In this document: piece by piece, positions 47,937 through 58,845 of the stretch | Layout of the letters: each line of letters opens with the position of its first letter | How positions within the stretch are numbered: the first letter of the stretch is position 1 | From: Aegilops tauschii subsp. strangulata | Lineage: Eukaryota > Streptophyta > Magnoliopsida > Poales > Poaceae | NCBI RefSeq assembly: GCF_002575655.3 | Contig: NC_053040.3 | Location: forward strand, 355,940,267 to 356,004,266 | Reading direction: 5' to 3' | DNA length: 64,000 bases | Notes under the pieces: generated by a model | The model's database searches: none | The model's input: only the letters and a program-made list of their open reading frames with translations | Told to the model about the DNA's origin: nothing | Program-made: the position numbers and the translations under genes

Positions 47937-47988
47937 ACCTGCAAGTTTAAATAATCCACAAATTTCATCCACATATATCAAGTGCATA
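47937..47988 (-). pseudogene. Gypsy gag fragment, upstream piece
   Basis: 52 bp between two insertions. On the minus strand it reads LIYVDEICGLFKLAG, in frame with the gag beyond the solo LTR. The gag is cut at 47989 by CACTAC of the next element, and its N-terminus is not seen further right. Confidence 0.65.
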
Positions 47989-48479
47989 CACTACAAAAAA
48001 AAAGACACATCCGTGACATTTAGGGCCGAACGAATTTTTTTCGGTCATACTTATGACACTTCTATGACGATAATTGTGACAAAACCCGGTATCATCATAG
48101 ATGTGGTGGGATCCTACTTCTATGACAAAAAAATCATGACAGAAAATGGGCTTTTCGTCCCGGGCGGGCCAGAGACACAGCTGCATGACATTCTTTGGGC
48201 CGTCCATGACGGAAAAAACCGTGGTAGAAGCGAGGGCTAGGAAAATATGGGGGTGTTCCCGGTTACGGTGAGTGTGGTCGGGGCCGAGCGATGCACGGAG
48301 GTTTGCATGTTTCTTTCATAAACGCACACGCGTGGGTGCGAGGCATTGGGCTCTAACTGAACCCGAGTGATTGCACTGCAGGCTATGCTTTACTGAACCC
48401 GAGCGATCGATCGATGGCTGTTAACTGATCTCGATCGAGCAATTCCTTCGCTACTGCTGCTAACTGAAGCCGATCGATG

Positions 48480-48910
48480 CTGCCTCTAGATGAACAGTGA
48501 GCGTTGCTGGAGGGGGATTGGATGAATAGTTCCCGGTGGGGGTGGATGAACAGGACCCCGTGGTGTTGCCTCTTGACGAACAGGACCCCGATCGATCGAG
48601 CTGGTTGGGGCTGGATGAACAGGACCCCGTGAGGGCTGGATGAACAGGACCACCCTGTGGGGGGCTGGATGAGCAGTAGACGGTGGAGGGCTGGATGAAC
48701 AGTAGCCCGTGGAGGGGTGGTTGAACAGGAGCCCGTGGAGAGGTCTGGTTGAACAGTAGCTGGTGGAGTAGCGCACAGTGGAGGCTGGAAGAACAGGAGC
48801 CCGTGGATAAACAGTCGCAGGTGGAGGCTGGAGGAGGTCGATGGTGGATGAACAGTAGCCCGTGGAGGCTGGAGGGGGTCGACGGTGGAGATGAACAGTA
48901 TCCCGTGGAG
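48480..48910 (+). repeat. GC-rich minisatellite
   Basis: Irregular repeats of GGATGAACAGGACCCCGTG and related forms (GGTGGATGAACAGTAGCCCG), spaced roughly 25-65 bp, at least ten copies. A 520-codon open frame on the opposite strand runs across this and neighbouring repeats but looks like a by-product of composition. Confidence 0.7.
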
Positions 48911-49180
48911 TCCCGTTTTGCGGTACGCCACACCCCTCCCGAGGAACAGGACACCCGTTTCGACTGTAGCGCTCCAATACAAGTCCGTTTCCTCTATTTT
49001 GCGGTACGCCACACCCCTCCCGATCAACAGGACCCCCGTTTCGACCGTAGGAGGTCCATTTCCTCCATTTTGCGGTACGCCAGACCTCTCCCGATGAACA
49101 GGATCCCGTTTCGAACGTGGCCAGTTGAACACAAGGCCGTTTCCTCCGTTCTGCGGTACGCCATGCCTCGTTTCCATCGG
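48911..49180 (+). repeat. ~70-85 bp tandem repeat
   Basis: Four copies of a unit containing TTTTGCGGTACGCCACACC, CTCCCGATGAACAGGA and CCCGTTTCGACTGTA-like segments, near 48915, 49000, 49068 and 49149. It grades out of the preceding minisatellite and shares the GAACAGGA motif. Confidence 0.75.
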
Positions 49181-49489
49181 CTGTTCCGTCCAAGCCCTCC
49201 CGATGAACACAACAACGCATTCCGTTCTGACCCAACCGGTTGGCTCCCCATGAATAGGACGACGACGCAGTTTCTCCGTTCCGACCCAGCCATGTACACG
49301 AGCCCTGGCCGTATGTATGCGCGAGTAGGCGTTCGAGACCCCGCCCATATGTACGTACGTGGCCGTATTTTCTTTCTTGCACACTGGCCGCTGTACATAC
49401 GTGTACATGCTAGTGCGCGCCTCTACTACGACATGTGCACGCTCTACATCGACCAGTATGTACGTACACGTTCGCGACCAGAATGACAA

Positions 49490-52200
49490 TGCTACGTACG
49501 CTTCAACCAGGTGGGTCCCGACTGTCAGGCACTTCCTTGCGTGCGAAGATGTAGCTGGTGGGCCCCAGCAGTCAGGGGGAAATGTTTTTTTCATGAAATA
49601 TGGTGGCCCGTCCGGTGGGTCCCTACTGTCTGGTGGAGGAATAATTATTTTGCACGTAATAAGGAGGCACTTCCTTGCGGCCGCCGTGGACCCAACTGTC
49701 AGCCTCTCCACATACAGTACTCTTCCAATGGAAGTCGTTCCTTGACCACATTGACCATACCACGCGGAGCCGGGGAAGACGCGACAGTGGAAGCTCGTGC
49801 GGAGAGGAGTACGAGGGTTCACTGGTTCGGCTGCGGTGTGAGGCTGCCGTCGCTGCATGGCCTGGCCAGCGGTGAGAATAGTAGGGGGCGGTGAGGCCTC
49901 CGCGGCAGCACAGCCGGCCACGGAAAGCAGGAGCATGCGGCACAACCGGCGCTGCTTTGGGCGGCTGGAGCAAGAAAACCAGAGGTTGAAGAAGCTCTAC
50001 GACCGTTGGATGGACATCGTACGGTCACTGGAGCGAGAATCGTTCATATTGACTAAGTTGACAAAGCACTCCGTCCCCGTCAACTTAGTAGGCCCACAAG
50101 TCAGCCTCCCACCAAGGTGGGTCCCAACTAGCAGGGGGAGTATTCATTTTTTTGTGCGTAATAAGGAGGCACTTCCAATGGGGGAAACTTTTTTTCGCGA
50201 AATTCGGTGGCCCGTCCGGTGGGTCCCAGCAGTCGGGGGGAACATTTTTTTCGCCAAATACGGTGGCCCGTCCGGTGGGTCCCTCCTGTCAGGTGGAGGA
50301 ATAATTATTTTCCGCGAAATAAGGAGGCACTTCCTTGCGGCTGCCGTGGACCCAGCTGTCGCCTCTCCACGTATAGTATTCTTCCGATGGAAGTCGTTCG
50401 TTGACAACGTTGACCATGCCGCGCTGAGAGCACCAGGGCAGTGGACGATGGCGAGGCCTAGGAAGGGGACGACGCAGAGCCGGGGAAGACGCGGCAGTGG
50501 AAGCCCGCGCGGAGAGGAGTACGAGGGTTCACTGGTTCGGCTGCGGTGTGAGGCTGCCGTCGCCGCATAATAACAGGGGGTGTGGGTGAGTAGAGGGATG
50601 GCCTAGCCAGCGGTGGGAGTAGTAGGGGGCGGCGAGGCCTCCGCGGCATCATAGCCGGCCACGGGAGGCAGGAGCACGCGGCACGACCGGCGCTGGTTTG
50701 GGCGGCTGGAGCAAGAAGACCAGAGGTTGAAGAAGCACTATGGCGGTTGGATGGACATCATACGGTCACTGGAGCTAGAATCGTTCATATTGACTAAGTT
50801 GACAAAGCCCTCCGTCCCCGTTAACTTAGTAGGCCCACAAGTCAGCCTCCCACCAAGGTGGGTCCCAGCTAGCAGGGGGAGTATTCATTTTTTCTGTGTA
50901 AGAAGGAGGCACTTCCGGTGGGTCCGAGCTGACAGCGGGGGGAACGTTTTTTCGCGAAATACGGTGGCCCGTCCGGTGGGTCCCAACAGTTAGGGGGGAT
51001 ACGTTTTTTCGCAAAATACGGTGGCCCGTCCGGTGGGTCCCTGCTGTTAGGTGGAGGAATCATTATTTTCCGCGTAATAAGGAGGCACTTCCTTGCTGCG
51101 GCAGTGGACCCAGCTGTCAGCCTCTCCACGTACAGTACACTTCCGATGGAAGTTGTTCCTTGACCACGTTGACCACGCCGCGTTCCGTTGCATGCATGCG
51201 TCCATGGGCGTGGTGCGTCCCCACTGTCAGCCTCTCACGTACAGTCATTTTCCGATGACTCTTGGTTGTTGACCACGTTGACCACACCGTGCCGAGCATA
51301 GCAAGGCCAGTGGACGACGGCGAGGCCCCAGACTGGAACGACCCGGAGATGGGGAAGACGGGGCAGTGGAGTCGCAGATGCTGAGGAGTGGGAAACTTGA
51401 CTGGTTCGGGTGCGCGGCAGCACAGCCGCGGTGCCGCCCATGGGAGACAGGAGCAAGAACAGAGGTTGAAGAAGGAGCACGGCTGTTGGATTAACATCCA
51501 ACGGTCCAGCTGCTAGAATCATTTGTTGATTAAGTTGACAAAGCCCTACGTACACGTCCGCTTAGTAGGCCCACAAGTCAGCCACCAAATCTGATGGGTC
51601 CCAGCTATCAACGGGAGGAATAATTTTTTTCGCATAACAAGGAGGCACTTCCTTACGTGCGAAGATACAGCCGGTGGGTCCCAACTGTCAGGTGGAGGAA
51701 ACATTTTTTCAGCTTAATAAGGAGGAATTTTCCTTGCATGCGACAATGGACCTCATGGGTCCCAGCCGTCAGGCTCTCCACGTACAGTCCTCTTCCGATG
51801 ACTCTCGTTTGTTGACCACGCCGCACTGAGCGCAGCGAGGTGGTGGACGACGGCGAGGCCCCAGACGGGAACGACTCGGAGATGGGAAGACGCGGCAGTC
51901 GAGTCGCGGATTAAGTGGAGGAGAAGGGTTATAACTGGTTCTGGTGCGGCGTGGGTCTGCAGTCGGTGGAGAATAACATGAGGTGTCGAGGGGTGGAGGG
52001 ATAGCCTGGCCGGCGGTGGGGTAGCGCTTCACAGCGATGCGTGCTAAGCAGAGCCGCTAGCCGCCGGAGGCCGGACCAGGCGGTCCCGGTGACGTTGGAG
52101 GAAGAAGACGAGAGATTGAATGTGCATGCCGACCAAGTTGACAACGCCCTGCGTAGGCTTCGACCTATTGGCCCACATGTTAACCTGCAAAAATGTGGCG
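49490..52200 (+). repeat. Large divergent tandem repeats (0.55-0.75 kb units)
   Basis: Anchors recur in order: GGTGGGTCCCA...AAGGAGGCACTTCCTT, CCTCTCCACGTACAGTA (49706, 50365, 51121, 51776), GTTGACCACGTTGACCA, GGACGACGGCGAGGCC, GAAGACGCGGCAGTGGA, and TTGACTAAGTTGACAAAG (50048, 50790, 51530, then a weaker copy near 52132). Spacing is about 740 bp between the first two pairs and shorter after that. Inside units a phrase reads LKKLYDRWMDIVRSLE and its variants, so an old coding exon may have been amplified. Confidence 0.7.
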
Positions 52201-52346
52201 TATATTTAACCCATGTTTTCTAAAATGTACAGTCCATTTGTTGGGCTGGGTGAACAAATAATTTCGCGTCAATGCGGCCCATCTATATTATCTAAGAAAT
52301 CCCAGCCCATTTGCACTTCCTTCAAATACACGAATTAGCTGGGCTC

Positions 52347-52349
<3 letters not shown>

Positions 52350-52394
<45 letters not shown>
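52350..52394 (+). repeat. TA microsatellite
   Basis: About 22 uninterrupted TA units; expected to vary in length between accessions and to be error-prone in assembly. Confidence 0.9.
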
Positions 52395-52396
<2 letters not shown>

Positions 52397-53700
52397 GTTA
52401 GAAGGAGCAATTAACATAAAAAAAATAAACCGGAGAGGCACATTGTTTATATACATAATTAACAAATTAGCGAGTTATTGCTCAAAATAAAAATGAGCGC
52501 GTTATTATTACATTGGTCCTTAAAATCTTCGCAAGCTTTTGTACGCAATCACCAGGATTTTCCTTGCTTGTGAGTCAAAAACAACTAGGATTTTCCGTGC
52601 CAACTTCTGTTAAACATTTACTTTTATAAGTTAATAACACGTGGGATGTTTTCATAATGTATATATAAGTCTCTATAAAATATACTATAATAGTAATAAT
52701 ATAAATATATATAATGTGGTTAAAAAATACATTGGGCTGCCGATCTTTAAGAAAAAGCCAATAGGCCGATATGGACCTCATAAAATAAGTTGAAACCACT
52801 GTCACCGTATGTCGTGGGCTACGCATGTTAAAATACAAAAACTAGGCCTAGCTGATACTTGTTTGCCCTCTGGAAAAAAATGATACCAGACCCCCGAGCG
52901 AACTGGATTAAAGAGGGGGCCGGTGGCATGACTGAAGAAGCACATCAGGAGCGATTTTTTTTTCAGTGGATGGCTCTCGATGGCGTTTTTTACTTGCCTC
53001 TGCACCATACAACTTGTATTTTAGCCTCCCAGTCCGTGGTGGACCAGCAGCCCATTTGCTGGGCGGGCCATCCTACATAAACCAGAACTCATATTTTCAT
53101 CAAGCCCCCAAAACAACGCAGTACTATGTTTGTTTTGAGGCCGAAAACATTACAGCAGGGGTTGAGCGGGGTGGGGGCAAGACAGAGCAAAAAGATTAAA
53201 AAGAGCTGATGTGCCGTTGCTACCCTAACAAAGCAGGTGCAATTCTTCTTGGGAAGAAGGTGTGCCGTTGACACCCACACGTCACATACCCCACAGTAGG
53301 CATACTAACAAGTTCACACACAAGTACAACAGAAAAGGTAAACATTTGTATCAAACTCAGGTTCACAGGACACGTTCATATTCATAGCCAACATTCACTA
53401 TCAACAACTCAAAAGATTCATATGTACACATATTCAGCATGTCTATGGATCCAAATGATTGATAGATCACACAACAATATTCATAGATAATTCACAAAAA
53501 GATTCAGATATACACATGTTCAGTATGTTATCCAAATGATTGAGATCACAGCCAATATGATCCATGGACGAAATTTAATTACCTAGGGTACAGACTAGTA
53601 AATGGTGTTCAGTCGGAGGTACTTCTTGCTAAAATTAATGATTGTACGAGTAAACTTTTGAGTACATAAAGAGGCAGCACAGACAATCTAAACTTTGCTT
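52395..53700. other. Unclassified DNA
   Basis: AT-rich to about 52800, then mixed. No gene or element end recognised. TGTGCCGTTG occurs twice at 53210 and 53260. ORFs here are below 90 codons and without domain signals. Confidence 0.3.
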
Positions 53701-56345
53701 GTAGGTTTATCCTCAAATAGTGGCCTCGTACCGAGGGAGGTTTGAGCAGCTTGGCCACTACTTTCATCTAACTAGTTTACTGGCTCATCTTGGTCCTGTA
53801 GCTCGCCAAAATTCTACATTGCAGACGAGAAAGGAGGCGGTTCAGAAAATGAACCACCCAAATTTTTTGTGCAGTTCAACTGAAATGGAGCATCCCTGGC
53901 ATGCATACTGATAAGTGCCAGATGAATATACGCGTCAACCAACTCGTCTGGAATCTTTAGACTCCATGCCATACAGTTCGCTACCATATGTGCTGATAAC
54001 CAAAAGGCACAAGTTGGGACCAAAGACTGGACTGCGTTTTTCCGGGCTATGCGCTGAGCAATATTTTTGGCGTTCACTCTCCTAATTCTTGGAGTTTGAC
54101 AATTGGTTGACGCCGGTTGATACTCGAATGAATATAGGCTCTTCGTCTTGTCAACATCGATGCTTTTCTGAGTGAACTTTGGAGTACATAGCAGCAGCAT
54201 AAGTACCTGTCCATCTGATCTTTTTGTGCAGTTCTATTGAAATCACCCGATGTAATGATTTGCCTGCGAGTTCAGGCTCCAAGTTACTCCTTTATGAAAT
54301 CGGCAAACAGTAGCACAATACCAAATTACCAATACATATGACAAGCACAATAATCAGGATAAAGACCAGTACCAACCTGTGTGAGGTAGCATATCAATTA
54401 CTATTTCCTTTGACTGGAAGCCGAGATAAGCCAAGCGACTGACAGCAAGGGAAGAATGCAAGCCGAGATTAGCGACTAACAGGAAAGGAAGGAAGCTGTC
54501 GAGGCAATGAAGCACCCAAAGTTTTTGTGCAGTTCCACCAAAATCGAGCATCCCTATTGGCACATATATTGAGAGAGTGAGATTACTGTAATAGTGGGAC
54601 TAGTTGATGAAACATACACTAACAAATAGAAGCACCCTCATTATCTTAATGGGTAAAGTTAGCATTCCCTCCCTGCTCCACCACATGATTCACCTCCATA
54701 TACAAACATACACACGTACATGATTCAGCATAGGTTGCTACTAAAGATTTGCTTAACTCCGACAGGAAAATGAGGCAGCAATAACGTAGTGGTACTTAAG
54801 TACTCCTAATTAATTAAGTGAGACAACAAAAGTGGAAGGGCTCCCTGGAGGATCGTCTCACATGTAAGGTAGTCGTTGCCGGAGCCCTTGAATGGCCTGG
54901 ACTGAGGCCTCTAGCTTCAGCAAGATCGCCTTGGCACTGTTTACTCTTCTTCTTCTTCCTCTTCATGCTCTGTTTCTCATTCTCCTCACCAGTTGGTGAA
55001 ACCAAGTACATGATTGGCCTTCTATTTCAGAATTAGTTTTGTTAGTGATGGAGTACAAGTGTACTAGTAAAAAATAGCATTATTTTCTCATGGCAGTCGC
55101 AAAATAGAGATGAACACATGCATTAAATATCATTCTTACCTAAAGGAAGGTTATGGTGCCAATATGGATGATGAGGATTGGAACACAGATCTCCCTTTGT
55201 GTAGTTCCACCGAAATGAACCAATTGTTCCATTCTGACATTCCAGTTAAACAACACAAAAGTCACTTCTTTTAAGAAGAGTTTTGTGCAGTGCACCAAAA
55301 GGTCACAACGGCAACCAGGTGAAATGGATATCCCTGTTTGCAGAAAAAGCTACAGAGGAAATAGTCAGAGTCTCAAACAGTTACAGGCAAAAACATTTGG
55401 CTAAACTTGTCATGGCTTATAACAGTGGCATGGCTTCATTTTTACCAGGGGCATTAGATTAAGAACATCTAAATATTTGGTATAAGGGCATGGGCAGTGG
55501 GTGCACCAGCAGTCCAGCACCATGTACCTAAACAGGGGCATAAAGTGGTGATTCATAGTTTGTTGCCCCGAGAAACAAACATCCAAGAAACATATCTGGG
55601 TTGGTCCCATTTTTGTTCACTCTAGCCACCTACTCCTATGTGTCGATAGCAAATCTAGTCCTGGTCATACCACTGTGTACAACGTTACCCCTATATTTCC
55701 CTTTTCGACCAAGAGACTGGTTGGATGACCAGGATGTACTACTTTCACCCCCTTTCCTTCCTGTTTGTACCAAGTCCGATGTACTACATACTAAATTCCC
55801 CCACCCCCACTTTATTTCTTGTTTGAACCAAGAACAAGATTCGACTCCACGAAGTAGCTTTACCACTAACAATAGAAGAAAAAAATAGGTGACGTTGGAC
55901 CATCCGATCGAGAGGGGCTGAGAGGTAGAAAATGATGCACATGCACCGACGTAGCGAGCTGGGGAAGTAGAGCTAAGGCGATTTCGAAGGAAGATATACC
56001 TGAAGGTCGTTGGGATGTGGATAGGTGGGCGGCGGGAGGCCGGATCCGCCCACACTAGGGCAACGACGAAGGGATCGGAGGACCTCCCGTGCCAGCGCTC
56101 GGCCAGAGATAATGGTGCTTCCGGCAGTGGGTCTCCTCCCTCGCTGTCGACGACGGCCTAAACGCTGCCCCTCCTCCCCTTCACCAGTGGAGGGGGATAC
56201 GTCCGGATTTGTAACCAGCGGTGAGGATAGAAAGACAGTGTTTTTTGAAGGGAGAAAGACAGTGTTACCACCCCTATCTTGTTTAGATCTGGAGAGGATG
56301 AGAGTGTGTGAATAGAGCAACCCTAGCAAGAAAGCGCGGAGGCTA
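53701..56345 (-). other. Gene-like minus-strand region with repeated exon-like segments, unknown
   Basis: Features of a transcribed gene on the minus strand: a TATA-like TATATATA at 56358-56351, then TTGCTAGGGTTGCTC and a GC-rich first exon open for about 110 codons (to 55985) that ends with a donor-like CTTCAG|GTATAT near 55998. That frame has no in-frame ATG. Further down, segments such as GTTCCACCAAAATCGAGCAT next to TTTTTGTGCAG recur at 53860, 54222, 54525, 55200 and 55285 (plus-strand positions). No domain is recognised. It could be a decayed host gene, a non-coding RNA or transposon interior. Confidence 0.35.
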
Positions 56346-56350
56346 CGGCC

Positions 56351-56358
56351 TATATATA
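56351..56358 (-). promoter_or_regulatory. Possible TATA box for the minus-strand gene-like region
   Basis: TATATATA about 25-30 bases upstream (minus strand) of the CTAGGGTTGCTCTATTCAC leader. The GGCC just after it and the following Arg/Gly-coding first exon fit a plant class II promoter; inference only. Confidence 0.4.
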
Positions 56359-56641
56359 CGTAGTGGGGTAGTTTTCCTTTTTCACTCCATCAAAACAATC
56401 GTTTAAAATTGTGTACTACGTGCCAGGTCACCTTTTTTAGTTGTTGATTGTTTTTTGAGATAGCTACCCGCTTGTTCCAAGTGGTGTTATGGTGTGCCAG
56501 GTCACACTTTTTATCGTTCAAGTCTGGTACAAGTCCCTCCATTAAATGAACAACCACCCCCTCGTAAAAATTGTGAACAAGCCCACGGCTAAAATTATCG
56601 GAAACGTGGGTTGCCCCAACATGCATTATTATATATATTTT

Positions 56642-56870
56642 CTACTCCCTCTGTTCCTAAATATAAGTCTTTTTTATTAGCCACACCTAAGACAAGAATT
56701 TTTTTATCAGCAGTGAACCCCACATGTCATAGACACAAAAAGTGTGGCAAGATCCAAAGTGTGTCTAACCATTTGAGCAACTCAAGTTAGGCAAGTGTGG
56801 CAAGTGTGGGAGAAATAATGTGGCAACATATGGCAAACATAGTCACAATCCAAACAGCCCCGTAATTTTT
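56642..56870. mobile_element. MITE fragments
   Basis: TACTCCCTCTGTTCCTAAAT begins a Stowaway-type end at 56642, but it breaks off within 35 bp. What follows (GCCACACCTAAGACAAG ... GTGTGGCAAGTGTGG ... CCAAACAGCCCC near 56870) resembles a different, hypervariable MITE class ending in GGGGCTGTTTGG on the opposite strand. Two short elements seem fused. Confidence 0.45.
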
Positions 56871-56914
56871 TGTAACATGCATGAAAATTTGGTTAGTTAA
56901 ATTTATAGTCAAAA

Positions 56915-57372
56915 TTTGGCAAGGTGCATCAAATCAACAATGCAAGTATCAAAAGGGAAGTCACGGCATGCATGCATGCGTTGTACTCCCTCCATTTCCA
57001 AATATAAGTCTTTTTAGAGATTGCAACAAGTGACTACATACGAAGCAAAATATGTCTACATACATCCATATGTTGTAGTCCATTCGAAATGTGTAAAAGA
57101 ACTTATATCGAGTGTAGTGCTTTGATGTGTCGCGTCAACTCGTACAAGACCGAGAAGTTTGATTACTACAACGCCCTCTCCCTCGCGGACTAAGCTCTGG
57201 TGCCTTAACTGCACCTGCCTTTGGCTGCATGACAGGTGGGCCAACCACCTGTTGGGCCCACCTGTCATAGACGCAAAGGGAGGAGAAGTAAGTCAATGAA
57301 GCTACGTCCCTCCCTCGCGCATGAGCGTGGTGGCTGGCAGGACTAGTAGGAGCTTTCGCTACACGCTTCTTG
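56915..57372. repeat. Large inverted repeat, left arm
   Basis: Complementary to 58846-59195. Shared phrases include CATGCATGCATGCCGTGACT, CTTTTGATACTTGCA, GAGTTGACGCGACACATCA, TCAAACTTCTCGGTCTTGTA, ATGACAGGTGGGCC and GCCAGCCACCACGCTCATG. The arm is interrupted by the truncated MITE. It contains the 3' half of the small gene on the minus strand. Confidence 0.8.
56986..57105. mobile_element. Truncated Stowaway-type MITE
   Basis: TA then CTCCCTCCATTTCC and AAATATAAGTCTTTTTAGAG, CAACAAGTGACTACATACG and so on, a common Triticeae Stowaway, ending abruptly at AACTTATAT without its second CTCCCTCCG end. Comparison with the inverted copy at 59078-59130 shows it lies at a point where that copy has other sequence, so insertion was accompanied by loss of DNA. 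Confidence 0.65.
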
Positions 57373-57560
57373 ACGGCGACGAACTTGCGGATGGAGTTGG
57401 CCATCATGTCATCCATGCGAGAGGCGAAGCCGGTGTCGGCGAGGGCTACGACAGCGGCGGTTGCCAGCATCGTGTGGAAACACTGCGCGGTGCGGGGCCG
57501 CAGGCCGGCGCCTTGGATGATTTGGCATAGCCGACTTCTGCTCGCGTCCATCGCCTCCAT
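57135..57560 (-). CDS. Small protein of unknown function, possibly a functional gene
   Basis: 142 codons from ATG at 57560 to a stop at 57135, undamaged. It starts MEAMDASRSRLCQIIQGAG, then RPRTAQCFHTMLATAAVVAL (a weakly hydrophobic helix, residues ~23-42), FASRMDDMMANSIRKFVAVK and a low-complexity basic C-terminus. A good minus-strand TATA (TATAAAG at 57660-57654) stands about 95 bases upstream of the ATG, and the leader ACCAATCCAAGACCAAGTG looks like a normal 5' UTR. No known domain. Decayed relatives of parts of this gene lie at 57809-57889, 58135-58425 and 58690-59075, so it belongs to a small local family. The C-terminal third falls in the inverted-repeat arm and may not be the ancestral end. 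Confidence 0.5.
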   Translation of the reverse strand: MEAMDASRSRLCQIIQGAGLRPRTAQCFHTMLATAAVVALADTGFASRMDDMMANSIRKFVAVKKRVAKAPTSPASHHAHARGRDVASLTYFSSLCVYDRWAQQVVGPPVMQPKAGAVKAPELSPRGRGRCSNQTSRSCTS

Positions 57561-57653
57561 AGGTGCTTCTGGCTTCTGGTCACTTGGTCTTGGATTGGTG
57601 TGAGCAGTGTTGCGCAGAGACTAAGGAGTAGATGGATTGAAGTGGTGGGGTGC

Positions 57654-57660
57654 CTTTATA
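57654..57660 (-). promoter_or_regulatory. TATA box of the small minus-strand gene
   Basis: Minus strand CATATAAAGGCACCCC; the transcription start would be about 30 bases downstream, near 57625, leaving a 65-base leader before the ATG at 57560. Confidence 0.5.
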
Positions 57661-57808
57661 TGAGAATCCAAACTCTATTGCATTCACATCGTGCTGGCTC
57701 TATTCTGCTTCTCCAAATAATTCCCTCTGCATGTAATTTGAGGATGCATCATTGACTGTTCAACGTCTCGGAACCGCTACCCTCTCCCTCCTTGGCATTC
57801 AAGCACCT

Positions 57809-57889
57809 ATGGAGGCGACTGCTGCTCGCGTCTATCGCGTGTCAGGAGACGTTCCCGTCGACGACGAGGTGCCTATGGTGACTTCGTAA
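57809..57889 (+). pseudogene. Divergent stub of the small gene family
   Basis: Plus strand AAGCACCTATGGAGGCGA matches the start context of the minus-strand gene (AAGCACCTATGGAGGCGA on that strand). It encodes MEATAARVYRVSGDVPVDDE and reaches TAA at 57887 after 26 codons. The two starts face away from each other across 248 bp, as in a head-to-head duplicate sharing a promoter region. Probably truncated and non-functional. Confidence 0.45.
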
Positions 57890-58134
57890 ATTTCAAGATG
57901 ATAGTACTAGTATACTCAATATTGTGCACCGCGACCAAGGCCGAGAGGAAAACGAGAGAACTACGTATTTATTTATGGTGTAGATTCACTCATTTTGCTC
58001 CATATGTACTCCGTCTCAGTGTAGTCTAGTCACTTGTTGAAATCTCAAGAAAGGCAAATACTCCTTTCTGGTTTACAGGGCTATACTAGCAAGTACTACA
58101 ATAGTGGGCTCACATAGCAATTTTGTCTCATGCA

Positions 58135-58425
58135 AGAGCCTGGCTATATGCGTGCTCCAAGGTTCGCAACTGCCACGTTTGGGTTGCACTTGGCTCTTCG
58201 CCTCTTCAAGAAGACGAACAATGATGTTACTACTACTGCTTCTACAGTATCGAATCCACTACTGCATGTCCGTCCACGGCGAGTGGGAGGGATAGCCTGT
58301 TGTAGTACTATAAGCAAAAGCCTGTCCTCGTCTACGAGCCACCGCGTGCATGGGCGAGGGAGAAGGTGTGTAATAGTAAAATCAAGCTTCTCCTCGTTGT
58401 ATGAGTTGACGCGACACATCATAGC
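58135..58425 (+). pseudogene. Decayed plus-strand copy related to the small gene region
   Basis: Shares TTGGCTCTTCGCCTCTTC, ACAATGATG, CATGTCCGTCCACGGCGAG-like, GGGCGAGGGAG and GAGTTGACGCGACACATCA with the next copy at 58690-59075, in the same order. No open frame is preserved. Confidence 0.5.
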
Positions 58426-58845
58426 ATTGGCTCCACATGGTTGCCTCTAAACTTGGATGAAAGACCCGCAGTGTACAATACTCCATTTGCTGCAACCTCT
58501 AACATTTACCCCACCACAAATTAAAATATATATTCCTGTCTTGACCAGATGAGCGTGCAAACTAGAATCACCAGGATGACAGGTAGGGCCAGAAGATTAT
58601 TTTAATAAAAAATAGCATGGAGCCGACCCCAACAATTTTAAGCTTACAGGCACGGTACACGCTATCCTAGACTACTCTACACATGAAACTGTCACACGAG
58701 CGTCCGGGCTGCGCTTGGCTCTTCGCCTCTTCGGAAAGTTTAACAATGATGGAGTACTACTGCAGTGGAGGAGTACTAAAGTAAGCTTCTGGCCATCTGA
58801 CACCGATTGAACTGCTGCATGTCCACCGCGTGCGAGAGGGAGAGC

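Larger units (their letters stand above)
39521..47988 (-). mobile_element. Minus-strand Gypsy element, internal region (partial)
   Basis: Internal DNA of the element whose 3' LTR is 38023-39520. Order on the minus strand: gag (47988-47937 and 46332-45700, split by a solo LTR), protease (to 44947), RT, RNase H and integrase (44937-41890), an LTR-like segment (41860-41570), a small third ORF, a long 3' region and the polypurine tract. RT before integrase marks Gypsy. The 5' LTR and gag start lie beyond the CACTA-like insertion at 47989 and are not found in this window. Confidence 0.8.
47989..52240. mobile_element. CACTA-like element, left end and repeat-rich interior (right end not found)
   Basis: Begins CACTACAAAAAAAAAGACAC directly in the Gypsy gag, preceded by ATA. 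The next 250 bp carry repeated motifs TCATACTTATGAC, CTTCTATGACGA, CTTCTATGACAAAA and CATGACGGAAAA, typical of subterminal regions. Downstream are minisatellites and large tandem repeats. No transposase ORF was recognised, and no TAGTG end with a matching duplication was found to the right, so the extent beyond about 52.2 kb is unknown. Confidence 0.5.

Noticed and set aside
48383..49945. 520-codon open frame on the minus strand
   Set aside because: It runs across minisatellite and tandem-repeat DNA, the product is repetitive Ser/Pro/Gly text, and overlapping frames on both strands are also open. GC-rich repeats explain it.
54780..54795. GTAGTGG at 54786 as a CACTA right end
   Set aside because: No adjacent inverted match to CACTACAAAAAA, no ATA duplication and no return of the Gypsy gag after it; the same applies to GTAGTG at 56360 and 57117.
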